A DNA stretch of 64,000 nucleotides from Ostrinia nubilalis (GCF_963855985.1 NC_087114.1:893001-957000); one strand, 5' to 3'; numbered from the stretch's first letter, positions 40,573 to 52,465 are shown. Made by a program: numbers and translations. The notes: generated by a model from the sequence alone, not told the origin.

Positions 40573-41639
40573 TACAAAATATAACGCTAAATATACATAA
40601 TCAAAGGAAAAGCTAAATACTCGTCTTGATTATTACAATCAAGTGCAAAAACTTTTATTGAGATTATTTTTTTAATGTAGCTGAAAGCTTTTAAATCTCT
40701 ATTTGTGAAATTATGACTGTGTTTGTTTCATATTATTTATTCTAAATGTGAATGTACCAGACTTTATAAAATGTATTAAAAAATGAATCTTCAAAAAAAT
40801 ATTGGTAGGCGGACAGACAAATCGAAGTACTTCCCATATTTTAACGAATAGTTCTCACACGAAAATCGTTCTCACACGAAAATCTCGTATTTTCTTATTT
40901 TCATTTATCCATATTATATTTCTTTTCTATTATATCCCTCTGTAATTCACCACATTCCCTATTTTTATTCAAACTATTCCCCTCCCGAGTTTAAATTGTA
41001 TAAGGTACTTGTAATTGACAGTAAAAACCGCCCAAACAAAAGGAAATACGTACATACATAGTCTAAAATTGGAAAGAAACAATGTATAAATGCATTCCAA
41101 AATTTTTTAGACGAATTTATTTTTAAATCAATTTTTTAACCCAACCCTGCGGATCACCGGTGAGCCCCTTAACAGCGTGTTTTTCACTTTTTTGTAATAA
41201 GGCTCTTTATGTGCCAACTACATCCACCCAATTCCAACATTTGGCCCAATTACTATATCGATTGGCCCACATACGAGACTCCATTAAAGGCATCTTCATA
41301 TTCAATTTAATACTCGTGTCGTTCACCCATTAATCATGTCACACTTTTAATCTCGCTGATGTGTTTAACTAATATAATAGATCGATGTTCCATGATAAAA
41401 ATATACAAGGTTACTTGGAAAATATAAATAACCATGTGTTTGGCTCTATACACAAGGTTTGAACACCAAATACGGTAGTAGTAATTATATTACTACTGCC
41501 TATTAAAGTTTGGGTCAATTCTGATGCCAAAATATTTAGTTTCGCGATACCAGTGCGGGCAAAATGTATATTACAAGTTTTGCTCGTATACTTACTGCAT
41601 TGTTAGTGCACTACTCTCACTGAACAATATTACTGTATA
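40573..41639. other. AT-rich non-coding stretch
   Basis: No ORF of note and no clear repeat structure. Confidence 0.3.
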
Positions 41640-41725
41640 CAAATTGATATATCCACCTGATCATTACTTTCCATCAGGTGAGATCCAGGCCAAGAGCTTC
41701 TCCATTAAGGGTAAAAATATAGCAT
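41640..41725 (+). repeat. LINE 3'-tail fragment (CATCAGGTGAGAT type)
   Basis: TTTCCATCAGGTGAGATCCA then AGAGCTTCTCCATTAAGGGT. Related pieces lie at 52925 and 53215. The frame around it (41524-41727) is not coding. Confidence 0.5.
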
Positions 41726-42049
41726 GATCAGAGATTTAGTATGAATTGATGACTGAAAATTCGATTTAAACCTCACAAAATTTGTGTCAGAATCGACTGT
41801 TGTGACCCATTTTTTAATTTACAAGTAATCCTGTATATAAATTTCCTTATCTTTTTATATAATTTTTAAATGTGCTCTTAAAAAATATATTGTATTTTGG
41901 AGGCATTGCAAAGCACAATAGAAATAGATACATAGTCATTTGTAAATAAAATGTAGGTTTTTTTGTACAGTAATTACATAATTATGACTTCAGAGAAGAT
42001 AGGATTATCAGCTGACATACAAATAGTAAACTTTTGACAGCTAAATTGC

Positions 42050-42260
42050 TAAAGTCCGATCGCCGATCAGATAGAATTTTGTCCAATGACCCCAAGCTGT
42101 CCTTATCACTCGCGCGTAATTATATTGCTGTCGGCGACTGTGCGACAGGCGGCCGCAGTGAGTGTGCGAGCGCTACAGCAATATAATTACACGCGAGCGA
42201 TAAGGATGGGTAGCTTGGGGTCATTGGACGAAATTATATCTGCTCGACGACCGGACTTTA
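42050..42260. mobile_element. Hairpin MITE family M, copy 5 (diverged)
   Basis: TAAAGTCCGATCGCCGATCA to the inverse GACGACCGGACTTTA. The inner arms match the family (TTATCACTCGCGCGTAATTA), while the outer 25 bp differ. Confidence 0.75.
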
Positions 42261-42514
42261 AGTATAAAGTTAAATGTATACCGGTGAAATTACGTTGAAA
42301 TAAGAATTTACACTTGACAATTTACGAGTGCTTGTATTTGTTAAAAAAAAAATCAAATTCAACCAATAACAGGCTTGATTTTCATTGAGGGTAGTTTTAA
42401 AATTTAAACGTTATACTTTTGTATCTATCACTGTCGATCAAAGCGAGATGCTGCCATAAGAGATATAGATAGATCTAAAATACGATATCGACTTTAGAAA
42501 ACAAAATAAATAAA

Positions 42515-42620
42515 ATAAGGGCTACCTTTTCTTTTTTTGTTATTTACATTTTGACGTTCATAAGTGCCACTTGTGGTCTAAACTGAATAATTTTTTTTTT
42601 TGATTTTGATTTTTTAATAT
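42515..42620. repeat. Repeat arm with AAGTGCCACTTGTGG
   Basis: GGGCTACCTTTTCTTTTTTT and ACGTTCATAAGTGCCACTTG are the inverse of the segment at 4311-4400. Confidence 0.5.
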
Positions 42621-43007
42621 TAACATTAAAAATAGCAGCTCTCATTACTTCAAACAAGTATACGTAAAAAACATCCATGGTCCATTACATAAATAAAAAA
42701 AACTTTACAATTAATTCCATTCTTACCATTGAAGTTTGTAACATTGTTGATGATACAAAAAAGATAAAAAAATACGAGAATTTTCATGTTTGGTGCCAAA
42801 CAGCACTTAAAAATAAATAATAGCCATCCAAAAGTAAATGATTCCCTAGTTATTACAATGTCATAGACCAAGGGATGTGATCAATTTTTATAACTGTGCT
42901 CTTGTCAATGTCAATTTTTGACATGGCAACTTTGGTGATCAAGTGACATTGGCGAATCATGGTTGTGTTAAAGTCGCCATAAAAAAGAACAAGAAATACT
43001 TATCAGT

Positions 43008-43343
43008 TACTATGAGGTCTCAAGTTGCGCGTGGACGCACAGGATCCCAAAAACCTATTCTACCTATTATACTTGAGTGGCGGAGTGACACTCACGAACC
43101 AATCACAGAGCTTTATTCAACGCTATGCGTTCAACTTCGCATAGCGTTACTGCTTCACTTAAGCAAGCATAGTTTGTGAATACCTCTCGTATTACGTCCG
43201 TATTCACAAACTATGCTTGCTTAAGTGAAGCAGCAAATCGAACGCACAGCGTTGAATAGAGCTCTGTGATTGGTTCGTGTGTCACCCTGTGCGTCCACGC
43301 GTACTGTGAGACATAATAATATTTGTAAATACGGGCGATAGTT
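43008..43343. mobile_element. Inverted pair of MITE family N (copies 4 and 5)
   Basis: 43008-43182 and 43195-43343 are head-to-head copies sharing AAGCAAGCATAGTTTGTGAA and its inverse at the junction. The first copy has a ~40-bp insertion/duplication of its core. Confidence 0.75.
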
Positions 43344-45600
43344 ATTGTCTGTTGAGAAAGGTCACTGTTGCTATCTTAACGACTGACAGCACAGTTATAA
43401 ATAATTGTTTATGTCATGTTTTTGTATCATTACTAGATGTAAACATATTGGCAATGTACTAGACTTTAACCGTTACGTCCTCGATGATAGTTAGATAGGC
43501 GCAGTCAAACTGCGAGTTGTAGGTTAAGGACAGGTTGGTTAGGCCGGGGCTACACTGAAGGCGAAAAATATACAAAAAAAAAAGATTAAAATAAAAAAAA
43601 AATACTCAGGGACGCTTACCTGTTGCTTACCCTACCTTTTGCTTTACCGACTTAAAATATTTTTTATCTCCAGTAACGTTTTTTAAAACCTCATGTGATA
43701 AAAAAAATAAGTTTTATATATTTTTTTTACCTTGTCGATGGACGAGGGAAAAATAGTTTTTAAGACATCTTTCCAAATTTTGATCTCCAGAAGTAAAAAA
43801 AAAATGTTTAAAAACTAAAAGAAAAAAGCGATGCAGTAAAGGAATATTTAAAATTATGATGTACGCCTTTAGAGGGTCTACCAAATTGTTTACTAGATTT
43901 TTTATTAGTGATTTATACACAAATAAAAAATACTTTTATATTATCCGCTGATAGTCAAGCCCCGACTTTACCCCAATAGTAGGTAGTTAAGTGAGAATGT
44001 GATTTGTAAACTCAATAATTATGATATTAAAATTACTCTCTTCATTAAAAAACTACATCGCGCTCGAAGTAATGTAAGAAAAATTAAGATCAAAGTAAAA
44101 GGAACGTTATGTAAATTATTTTAAGGATAATTTTGTTTTAAATTTCTTTGGTCGGGTAAAATCTACTAAAATCGACCTACGAAATAATGAAAATCACCTG
44201 AAACAATTTTGAACTTCATGTCTTTGATATTAGCTCCCAAATTGAGTGAGGATTCTTAGAAGGTTAAAAATATACCATAATTCGTATTTTATTAGGATTT
44301 TAGTTGTGACATTTTTAAATGCAATTTAAAAAATAAGAAATGTAATGCCCAATTTCGTAAAACGGTCTTCACCACAATGCTGTCTGGTTTTTGATGCAAT
44401 TGAATTGAAAACAATGAAAGCCTTAAACTAGTAATTAGAGTTAATATAAAAATAAATAGTTAGTAAAGTTATTTGCGAATGAACGCCAGCGTTTCTACCT
44501 AAACCAAATGATTTTTTTTCAATTGATTTTGAAACTTATTGGGATAAAGTTAAAAATCAATTGGATTACCAGTAAATTGACATCTTTTAAAACATAAACT
44601 TCCTATTAAATATGCATTAAGTTTCTATTTAAATTTGATTAAATATAAGTATTTTTTATGTATAAATCTTAAACATTCGTATAGTTTATTTTATTTATAA
44701 TTAAGTATTTATACATACGTATATAAACTATGTAAAGCTTAATAGATAAGCTAGACTTTTTATGTAACGGCCACTAGCAGATCATAAACTTTAAGTCTTT
44801 GGTTTAAGGTTTATAATCGAATGAGCAGTTTTGAAATTTTGTAGTAGCTCAATATGGCAAGGTTACTAACAATGGCACATAGAGTTACACATTGTAGCAC
44901 TTTATTTAGTTTATTGAGTTGTGAAAGGTGCGATTTTTAAACAAAATTAATGTACCTAGGTAAACATAGGACTGTCACTTTCAAACTATTTCGATGGTTG
45001 CCATTTTCCGTCAAATGTTGCCATGCCAAAAATAAATATTGTTTTATTTATATACTTTTGTCAAAAATGAACTTTTAAAATGGTTGTTTTTAAATTGATA
45101 ATGAAATTATTTTAATAATCAATTATTTTATCTCTACATCGGTTGTTACTACATATTTAGTCATATTTTACTTGATCGTTTCTAAAAGTTGTATTCATCT
45201 TGAAAGAATGCGTTATGGTCTAATTCTTCTTTTTAACTGGCAACTTTTTAGTGTTAATTTTCACTAATTGCTTGCTCAGTCAGCCTTGATAGAAATGCAG
45301 TTGTGATTTTATATTTTAACAAGCGTTTAATCTGTCTTGGATGCTAGTTGTCATCAATCTGTCATAAATATGTGCCTATATGTGTATAGAAAAGCGAACA
45401 CTTTAAGGACTTGTATTACAGTATTACAGGACTCGGTGTGTATGTGTTACGAGCTACTGAGTTTTTATTTACTAAGTTAATTTTTATTCTTTTTTGAAGA
45501 AATCTTATAATCTTCCTTTGTGATTTATTTTAAAATTCGTCTTTTGTGTACTGTAAAGGTTTTTTTTAAATTAGGGAACAAATATAACGAGCTACATAGT
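43344..45600. other. AT-rich non-coding stretch
   Basis: No exon chain, no recognised repeat. Confidence 0.3.
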
Positions 45601-45609
45601 GTAGCGTCG

Positions 45610-45778
45610 AACTAATATGTCGTGTGTCATCAGGCTATGTCGTACGACGTCAGCCTATGTCGTCTGAAGTCTATAATACGTCGTGAGACGTCGTTTGTCA
45701 TCCAAATATATGGTACGACGTCGTCTGATGTCAAAATATGTCGTGCGACATCTTTCTATGTTGTAGGGTGTACCCCCT
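45610..45778 (+). repeat. Degenerate TATGTCGTNNGACGTC minisatellite
   Basis: TATGTCGT followed by a GACGTC or related 6-mer and TCA/TCC recurs seven or so times (for example CTATGTCGTACGACGTCAGC, ATATGTCGTGCGACATC). The spacing varies around 20-30 bp. Confidence 0.6.
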
Positions 45779-46990
45779 ATCTTCTTACATGACTTTTTGT
45801 ACAACTTTTCTTTCGTATTCGTATATCACCCGATATCGCACGAGATATTCAATAAAAAATTCTGTTAAATAAAAAAAATCATCCGCCCGTTGTAAGAAAT
45901 ATGGAAAGCCTTTGTAGATGTAATAAAAACAATAATGCTGTTATAAACATTCTCACATAGTTTATCTGTGATCTTAGATCGAATCGTGTATAATCGTGGA
46001 TTATAAAAACTTAAAAAATTGGATTAACCAATCAAATGCAATGTAATGACTAAAAGGGCGCCCGCGCGAATGACTTTTCACTGTGACAGTATGTCTCTCT
46101 TCTCTTTATAAAAGTGTAAAAGAGAAAGATAAACTATCACGGTGACAAAAAGGTGCAAAAAGTCACCCGTACGCGTATAGCCTTATATCAAATATTGTGT
46201 TTTAAACTCAATTCGCTAACAAAAGGCAGATACAAATAAACAAAACAGATATTAAAATTTTGCATGATTTGGTATGAAACGAAACATTGAATTAGGTTGT
46301 GGAGGATATAGCATAGTTATACTGAATGTAGTGGCTGAAAGACTGGAAATTTAAGCGTTTTGGATTGATTAAATGGTTAAAAAAACTTGTAAATATTACA
46401 TTTATATGCTTGATTTTGCTTGAATCTGAACCGTTTTAAATTTCTTCTTTCTCAGCCACAGCTAAGGCCATTCTACGATCGCCATATTATTAATGTAATA
46501 TAGTACATATTTTTCCATATTGTTCGAAAGTTTTAAGGAATGTTGAGATGAAGTTAAATAATTTAATAAAGTTAGCTTTTGCCTTTTTAAAAGTCCTGAA
46601 GCATAGTGTTCCAGATGTGATTTTTTGATAATAAAAGATGGAAAGTTTTTGTTCGTTTTATTTCTGCTGAAACTTAAAACAAAAAAAGTGACTAATAATA
46701 AATAAAAATATACAAAAAAAATGAATGGCACTGAAAAGGTTTATTTGTTTTTTAATCAAAAGAAAAAAAACGTAAAAAAATTCCTTCATAGATTTATTTC
46801 CTCGTATGGCTTAATTTTTTTACCTGACTGCGCCAGAAACTAGGCTTATGTACCCTAAAATACAATTTAATAATGGCGGTTGTATTTTTTATTTGTTTAT
46901 CTCACCCTCATATTAAATTATTCAAGAAAATATTTCAACATTGCCTACCTTTTATGATTGGAAAAAGGTTCGAAAATGAGAAAGGCCTTG
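45779..46990. other. AT-rich non-coding stretch
   Basis: No coding seen; it is the 3' flank of the P25-like gene. Confidence 0.3.
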
Positions 46991-46998
46991 TACAAAAT

Positions 46999-47009
46999 TT
47001 TATTTTATT
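46999..47009 (-). terminator. Poly(A) signals of the P25-like gene
   Basis: Two overlapping AATAAA (minus strand), about 85-90 bp after the stop codon. Confidence 0.55.
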
Positions 47010-47090
47010 TTATATCTCCCGCTCCCAAAATAACATAATTAATACACAAATAATCCCAATATTTATAATAATATCATTATTTCAAATTAT

Positions 47091-47227
47091 TCAATTGCAT
47101 CCGAAGTTGCAGATGTAAGAGTTGACGAAGTAACGCAGCAGATGGCGTGCGCGATAGAAGAAGGTTTCTCTCTCGTAGATGTTCAGGAAGGTCAGGTCGT
47201 GCGACAGGAAGTTCGCTGTTGGCTTGT
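47091..47227 (-). CDS. P25-like exon 5 (last)
   Basis: Acceptor TTTTTCACAG; encodes DKPTANFLSHDLTFLNIYER to RYFVNSYICNFGCN and a TGA stop. Two of the eight cysteines are at the extreme C-terminus. Confidence 0.85.
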
Positions 47228-50200
47228 CTGTGAAAAATAAAAACTATTAACACCAGCCCATAGTTGGGAAGACCTTGTGCATTGCAGTGGGACGTGTAGT
47301 TGAAGCCAGTCATCATCAATGTTGATTTCGCTGCAGGAACACGACCCTCTCCAATTTGCCAGAGGCAAATGGAGGATTTGGCTTACACTCCCAACACTGG
47401 CCAGGTTGGTGGGGAGGCCTTATTTACGCATATTATTTTGTCCCTATGGGCCAGCGAAAACTAGCGATGGCGCGGCGAAAAGACTTAAAAAAAACCCTGG
47501 CTTTGTTACATCGGGATTTTATTGAAATCATTTTCTTCTTGGTCTCTTCGCCACGCCTTTCTAGGATTGCACTGGCCGTTTAGTTGTTATAACGACATCC
47601 ATGGAAGAGTGGGGATGGTTCAACCTAATTTAACTTACACAGTTCTAAATAGATGTTAGAATATTATAACTTGGCCACTACAACCCGTGCTACAACCCCA
47701 GTTACGAAAAAAGGGAGTGTTTTTAACTAAAGTAATTTTTCTATTAGTTCTATAGTTACCAAGTGGATCAATGTTGAAGATCGGCAGCGCGGTGACGTCA
47801 CCCAGCACGTAGGCCGAGCACAGGTCCAGTTTGTCGGCGTGTTTCAGGTTCGTGGTCATGCGGATGAGAGCTGGGAAGAAAGGGAACATTGTTTAGAATA
47901 TGCTAGGACTTAGATACTGCGCCATCTAGACCTAAAGTAGGCAATGATTGGGTACACCCGGAAACGGATAGGTATTAAATACATATAGGATAACACTGAT
48001 CTTTTAAATAAAACACATGCTTAAAATACTGTGGGTATTAGACAAGGAATATACCTAAAACTGTATTTATAAAAATATTTAATTAGAGAAACATTAGGTA
48101 CTTAATACATAGAAAACATCCAAACATTATTGTTCAAGTTGATTAAAATAACGATTTTTGTTTTATTTTCAAAAAGAGATTGAAAGTGCGTCTCGAAAAA
48201 AAAAACAAATTTTTATTTCATGACTTTAACAACTTGGGCTCACAAATTTAAAAAAAATATTGTTTAAATATTAAAGTTCTTGTAATGACTTCCTGTCGGT
48301 AAATTCAAAAATTATTCGGCATAGATGGCGCTAGTCATCGGCCAATGAAAACTTCTGTCATCGTGTCTCGTGAACCAATCAAATCATTGTTGAAAATATT
48401 TCCAATCCATCTGCCACCGTATTTTTTAACTTTTTGTCTTGATATTAATTTTCATTTCATAATTTTATTGTGAAAATGCGCTCTTTTTAAATTGTGAGCT
48501 AGGTACTGTAAAACTGTGAAATGAATTGTGATGCTTGTGAAGAACGATTCAAGAAGTTTTCCAAACTCAACGGGTCTTGGCTTCAGCCAGTGAAGGCGAT
48601 CATCAGTTCTGCAGGTTAGTGGGTTTCCTATCAATGTACCTGGTTAATATTTATGAACGTTAATTTGTGTGTTACTTGCCGTCCGTAGTGTAACTCGTAC
48701 CTACATAGTTCACAGTTAACATTTTCTGAGCGATTACCGAACTAGGTAAGTACCTGTACATTTTCATTTTTTTTTACCTAGGCGTGAACATGTACTAATT
48801 TATCATAATTCCTAGGTATTTAGCATAGATTTATCTACGCAATTCCCATTATTTGGTTATCGGAGGTCTACCCGCACCAAGTCTTTCTTTCCGCGGTCGC
48901 TACTTGAACTTTTTTTTGCCCGAACGGCCATCAGCTCTACGAGTGTCTCGTAGTGCAGGGAAAAGTTGAGGGTGGTTGAGGGCACCAGACCACGTGGTAG
49001 ATCACCAATGAGATGGACGGACCAGATCAAGGCCGCAACTAAGTGTTCGGTTAACGAAAGTGCCCGGAAAGCTGCAGTCCGCGAGGAATGGCGCCGTATT
49101 GCGAGGAACATCACTCATCGTGATTCACAATGATGACCACGACCACTCTGCAGTGGCGTAGCTCTAGGTAACCAAGGGCCCTGGGGCAAATAAAAAAATG
49201 GGGCCCCACTACAATCTGAACTGGTTAGGTTTTATTATCCAATATATTGACATTAAGCTTACTCACTCCTGTTATAGCATTATTTTTTTTAACCGTTCTC
49301 TTCTCTTCACAATAAAACGCACATAGATAAATAATAAAACACACATATTATTATCGCTATCCGTCAAAGTGTGCCAATCCACAGAAGAATTTAGGCTAAT
49401 TCGAATTTATCTCTATTTATGTTGAAAATGGGAGAAATTTATATGAGACCAGTTCAATTGAGATTTTCTGGTAAGGATTTGTGGCCCCCCTAAGCTTGGG
49501 GGCCCCGGGGCACTGCCCCACCTTGCCCCTTAGTAGCTACGCCCCTGCTCTGACCAGAGTGTACCGACTGAGAAGAAGAAAGGTAATACTCACGGTAATT
49601 TCCCCTGATGTGGTAGTTGTATTCCGTATCCTCCCCTAAGGAGTGGTGCTGGATGAGGGTGCGGTTTGAGTCCAGGTCGAGTTTAGGGCAGTCCACCGAC
49701 AGGACTAGCGTGTCTCTGTCTATGTTGAAGCTTTAGAAAGAGATGAAAAACATTGTTATATTTTTTTTATCATCATCATCAGGTCATTTACGCCCGTATT
49801 CACAAACGGTGCTTGCTTAAGTGAAGCAGCAAAGCGTTAAATAGAGCTCTGTGATTGGTACGTGTGTCTCCCGTGCGTCTACGCCCACTGTGAGATCTCA
49901 TAGTAATGTTTGTGAATACGGGCGCTAGTCTCCACTGCAGGAGCACGACCCTATAAATTACTTACTAAAGCCTGGTCCGTGAGCACGTAGAATTTTGTCC
50001 AATGACCCCAAGCTACCCATCCTTATCGCTCGCGCGTAATTATATTGCTGTCGCGACTGTGCGACGCGCGCCCGCAGTGTGTGTGCGAGCGCGACAGCAA
50101 CATAATTACGCGCGAGCGATAAGGATGGGTAGCTTGGGGTCATTGGACGGGATTCTACGTGCTCACGGACCAGGCTTTAGAGGCAAATGGAGGATTTGTT

Positions 50201-51392
50201 CTGCACTCTCCATGCTGGTCAGATATAATTTAGTTACATTTTGAACCGACTTCTAAAAAGATGGTTCGTATAAACTTTCTTTATAATTTAACAAAATTAT
50301 TGGACATTTTATCATTTTTGATCTAAAGATCAATATTTAAACCGAATCGGTATTTGAAGAGATTTACTTAAGTTTTTAATAAATTAAATGACGCAGTTAA
50401 AGTTAAACTACAAAATTAGCCTCGAGCGAGACTTTTTTCAGCATTTTGCAGCATCACTTCAGCACTTGACTTTCAAAAAACTTATCAATTCAGTTATTTT
50501 ACTAAATACTTATTCATACTCACAAGAACTCCGAAACGTAGCATTTATTATGATTCCTCACGATCAACACGTTATCGACGTACGACGAGTTAAAGTATGG
50601 TGTCTCGAACCGCTGGTTCCTCACTGTGTACTGGCTTGGCACCGAACCCACGACCTTCTTGTTGCATTTGCTGTTAGCTGCCAGGTTGTCGGCGATGCAT
50701 TTGTAGTCGTTTAGGTAGCATGGCCTCACTTTACCAGATTTGGGTTGTGGTACTGGTGGTGAAGCTAAAATAAATTTAATAAATAAATTCAAATTCAAAC
50801 ATTTATTTGCATAGAATAGGTATTATTATACATAATATGAGGTTTTATAATATAATTTACACAGTGCTTACTATTTATTTAATAAAACTTTATTTGTAGC
50901 CATTTACAATTTTACATGGAAAGATTGAAGCGTTAATGACTGCAGTAGTCGAACACTGGGTGCTACAGGGTGTTAAGAAAGTTAGATTTATTATACGCGG
51001 ATACTTTAAAAATCGCTTTTTGAAAGTTTAATTTGAAAAATTAAATATTTATGACTTCTATGCCTAAACTGATCAGTAGTAGAATTAAAGGAAACTGATT
51101 TAACTTTTTTATTAGGACTTAAAATAAAAAAAAGTGAAATACAATAAATTAAAAAAAGAACATTATTTATTTCATTCATAATGGACTACGGAACACTAAA
51201 AATTGACTACGCTTAAAAACAAAAGAAAAAAACAAAATAATCATCTACTTAGTTATCCAAATAAATCCAATTTATTATTTTGGTTAGCCCTTTTTGAGGT
51301 TTCCTTAAAATCTTTTTTCCAATTTCTATATTTTACTTACCGGCCCAGGCGGCAGCGAGAATCACAGATAAAACAATAAGTCTGGACGCCAT
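47091..51392 (-). CDS. Fibrohexamerin/P25-like secreted silk glycoprotein
   Basis: Five minus-strand coding exons: 51392-51341, 50764-50524, 49730-49594, 47870-47760 and 47227-47091. All introns are GT-AG and the phases chain without error (1, 2, 1, 1) to a 225-residue protein. It starts with a signal peptide, MASRLIVLSVILAAAWA, then VRPCYLNDYKCIADNLAANS, a hallmark stretch of the lepidopteran P25/fibrohexamerin family. Eight cysteines and two N-glycosylation sequons (NSS, NRT) are visible. Length and five-exon layout agree with what is known of P25, which binds the fibroin heavy/light-chain dimer during silk secretion in the posterior silk gland. Being single domain and secreted, a related JHBP/takeout-fold protein is the main alternative. 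Its introns hold LINE tails and MITEs. Confidence 0.82.
47337..47430 (-). repeat. LINE-tail family Y copy in P25 intron 4
   Basis: GAGGCAAATGGAGGATTTGG and CCAACACTGGCCAGGTTGGT, inverse of the copy at 18955. Confidence 0.55.
47760..47870 (-). CDS. P25-like exon 4
   Basis: Acceptor TTCTTCCCAG, donor CTTG|GTAACT. Encodes LIRMTTNLKHADKLDLCSAY and VLGDVTALPIFNIDPL; the amphipathic strands resemble the JHBP/P25 fold. Confidence 0.85.
48520..48615 (+). other. Possible isolated short exon, plus strand
   Basis: An ATG at about 48521 opens MNCDACEERFKKFSKLNGSW and runs to a donor-like GCAG|GTTAGT. The Cys-x2-Cys start is suggestive, but no partner exon or family could be found; chance is quite possible. 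Confidence 0.2.
48862..49140. pseudogene. Two LINE 3' fragments joined head to head
   Basis: 48862-48945 is a minus-oriented RTE-type fragment (CGGCCATCAGCTCTACGAG). From 48946 a plus-strand frame reads RPRGRSPMRWTDQIKAATKC and EEWRRIARNITHRDSQ then stop, the usual C-terminus of an RTE-like LINE. Both are 5' truncated; in P25 intron 3. Confidence 0.6.
49151..49547. mobile_element. hAT-like MITE with CAGTGGCGTAGC ends
   Basis: CAGTGGCGTAGCTCTAGGTA at the left and TAGTAGCTACGCCCCTG at the right are inverted ends of a type widespread in animal genomes. Subterminal GGGGCCCC blocks occur on both sides. An 8-bp target duplication is not clean. It lies in P25 intron 3. Confidence 0.65.
49594..49730 (-). 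CDS. P25-like exon 3
   Basis: Acceptor TTTCTAAAG, a weak tract but phase-exact; donor TACC|GTGAGT. Encodes FNIDRDTLVLSVDCPKLDLD, a sequon NRT, and TEYNYHIRGNY. Confidence 0.82.
49791..49924. mobile_element. MITE family N, copy 6
   Basis: CGCCCGTATTCACAAACGGT to ATGTTTGTGAATACGGGCG; complete. In P25 intron 2. Confidence 0.8.
49927..50225. repeat. LINE-tail family Y copy split by a family M MITE
   Basis: TAGTCTCCACTGCAGGAGCA at 49927 and GAGGCAAATGGAGGATTTGT at 50181 are the two halves of one inverted Y tail; the MITE at 49965-50179 sits between them. Confidence 0.65.
49965..50179. mobile_element. Hairpin MITE family M, copy 6
   Basis: TAAAGCCTGGTCCGTGAGCA to TGCTCACGGACCAGGCTTTA; nearly perfect palindrome, 215 bp, among the best-preserved copies. 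Confidence 0.9.
50524..50764 (-). CDS. P25-like exon 2
   Basis: Acceptor TTTATTTTAG, donor TTCTT|GTGAGT. Encodes the mature N-terminus (SPPVPQPKSGK), the CYLNDYKC block, KKVVGSVPSQ, YFNSSYVDNVLIVRNHNKCY. The highest-information exon for the family call. Confidence 0.88.
51341..51392 (-). CDS. P25-like exon 1: signal peptide
   Basis: ATG at 51392-51390; 17 residues with a basic start and the hydrophobic core LIVLSVILAAAW; donor GCCG|GTAAGT. Cleavage is likely near Ala-Trp-Ala. Confidence 0.85.
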
Positions 51393-51492
51393 TTTGTGAT
51401 GAGCCCGACACGACTCTCTGCTCTATGTTCTGCGAAACTACTGCACAATAATTCAAATTAACAGCCGCTGGTTCTGGAAAAGTATGGGACAA

Positions 51493-51499
51493 TATTTAT
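51493..51499 (-). promoter_or_regulatory. Possible TATA box of the P25-like gene
   Basis: ATAAATA on the minus strand, about 100 bp upstream of the start codon, allowing a ~70-base 5' leader. This is position-based inference only. Confidence 0.35.
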
Positions 51500-51709
51500 G
51501 TCATTTGCTCAGCTGTACAAACTTTGGTCCAATTGACGCGAATAAAGGTATGAAAACGATTATAATTCGATAAATACTTTGTTTACTTTAATTTAAACTT
51601 GGATTTGCTCGCAAGTTTGTCTGGTACTGAGAAGGTGGCCACTGCACTGTCTAATAAATATGATTAAATTTAAAGTCGCCTACTTACTGCTGCCTCTCCC
51701 AAAGAATAA

Positions 51710-52348
51710 AGGCCTATTCAAACCTGAGCGATATTCGCTGCCGCTGTGGGTAGAGGTACATACCGCGCGGGTGTCGCTCAGGTATTTAGTATCAAGTATC
51801 GCGGCTAGAGCGACCTGAGCGATATTCGCTGCCGCTGTGGGTAGAGGTACATACCGCGCGGGTTTCGCTCAGGTATTTAGTATCAAGTATCGCGGCTAGA
51901 GCGACCTGAGCGATATTCGCTGCCGCTGTGGGTAGAGGTACATACCGCGCGGGTTTCGCTCAGGTATTTAGTATCAAGTATCGCGGCTAGAGCGACCTGA
52001 GCGATATTCGCTGCCGCTGTGGGTAGAGGTACATACCGCGCGGGTTTCGCTCAGGTATTTAGTATCAAGTATCGCGGCTAGAGCGACCTGAGCGATATTC
52101 GCTGCCGCTGTGGGTAGAGGTACATACCGCGCGGGTTTCGCTCAGGTATTTAGTATCAAGTATCGCGGCTAGAGCGACCTGAGCGATACTCGCTGCCGCT
52201 GTGGGTAGAGGTACATACCGCGCGGGTTTCGCTCAGGTATTTAGTATCAAGTATCGCGGCTAGAGCGACCTGAGCGATATTCGCTGCCGCTGTGTTTTCT
52301 CTGCCGCAGACGGTAGCGAATACCGCTTAGGTCTGAATACTTAGGCCT
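51710..52348. mobile_element. Harbinger-like MITE with an internal 91-bp tandem array
   Basis: Ends AGGCCTATTCAAACCTGAGC and the inverse of GTCTGAATACTTAGGCCT, flanked by TAA on both sides (51707-51709, 52349-52351). Between them the 91-bp unit (CGACCTGAGCGATATTCGCT ... ATCGCGGCTAGAG) repeats about 6.5 times with almost no differences, starting at 51720, 51811, 51902, 51993, 52084, 52175 and 52266. Confidence 0.85.
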
Positions 52349-52351
52349 TAA

Positions 52352-52465
52352 AGATATCCACAACCTTCGACCTTCACCGTCGTAACTAGATCGTCGGTCC
52401 ATCGAGTGGGAGGCCTGCCTATATCCGACAGTTCTATAGCTATGTCTCCTACCCATTACCACAGT
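52352..52465 (-). repeat. Degenerate RTE-like LINE tail
   Basis: CGACCTTCACCGTCGTAACT, AGATCGTCGGTCCATCGAGT, GGGAGGCCTGCC: matches the reverse complement of the LINE at 62616 near its DDLVKV region. Confidence 0.55.
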
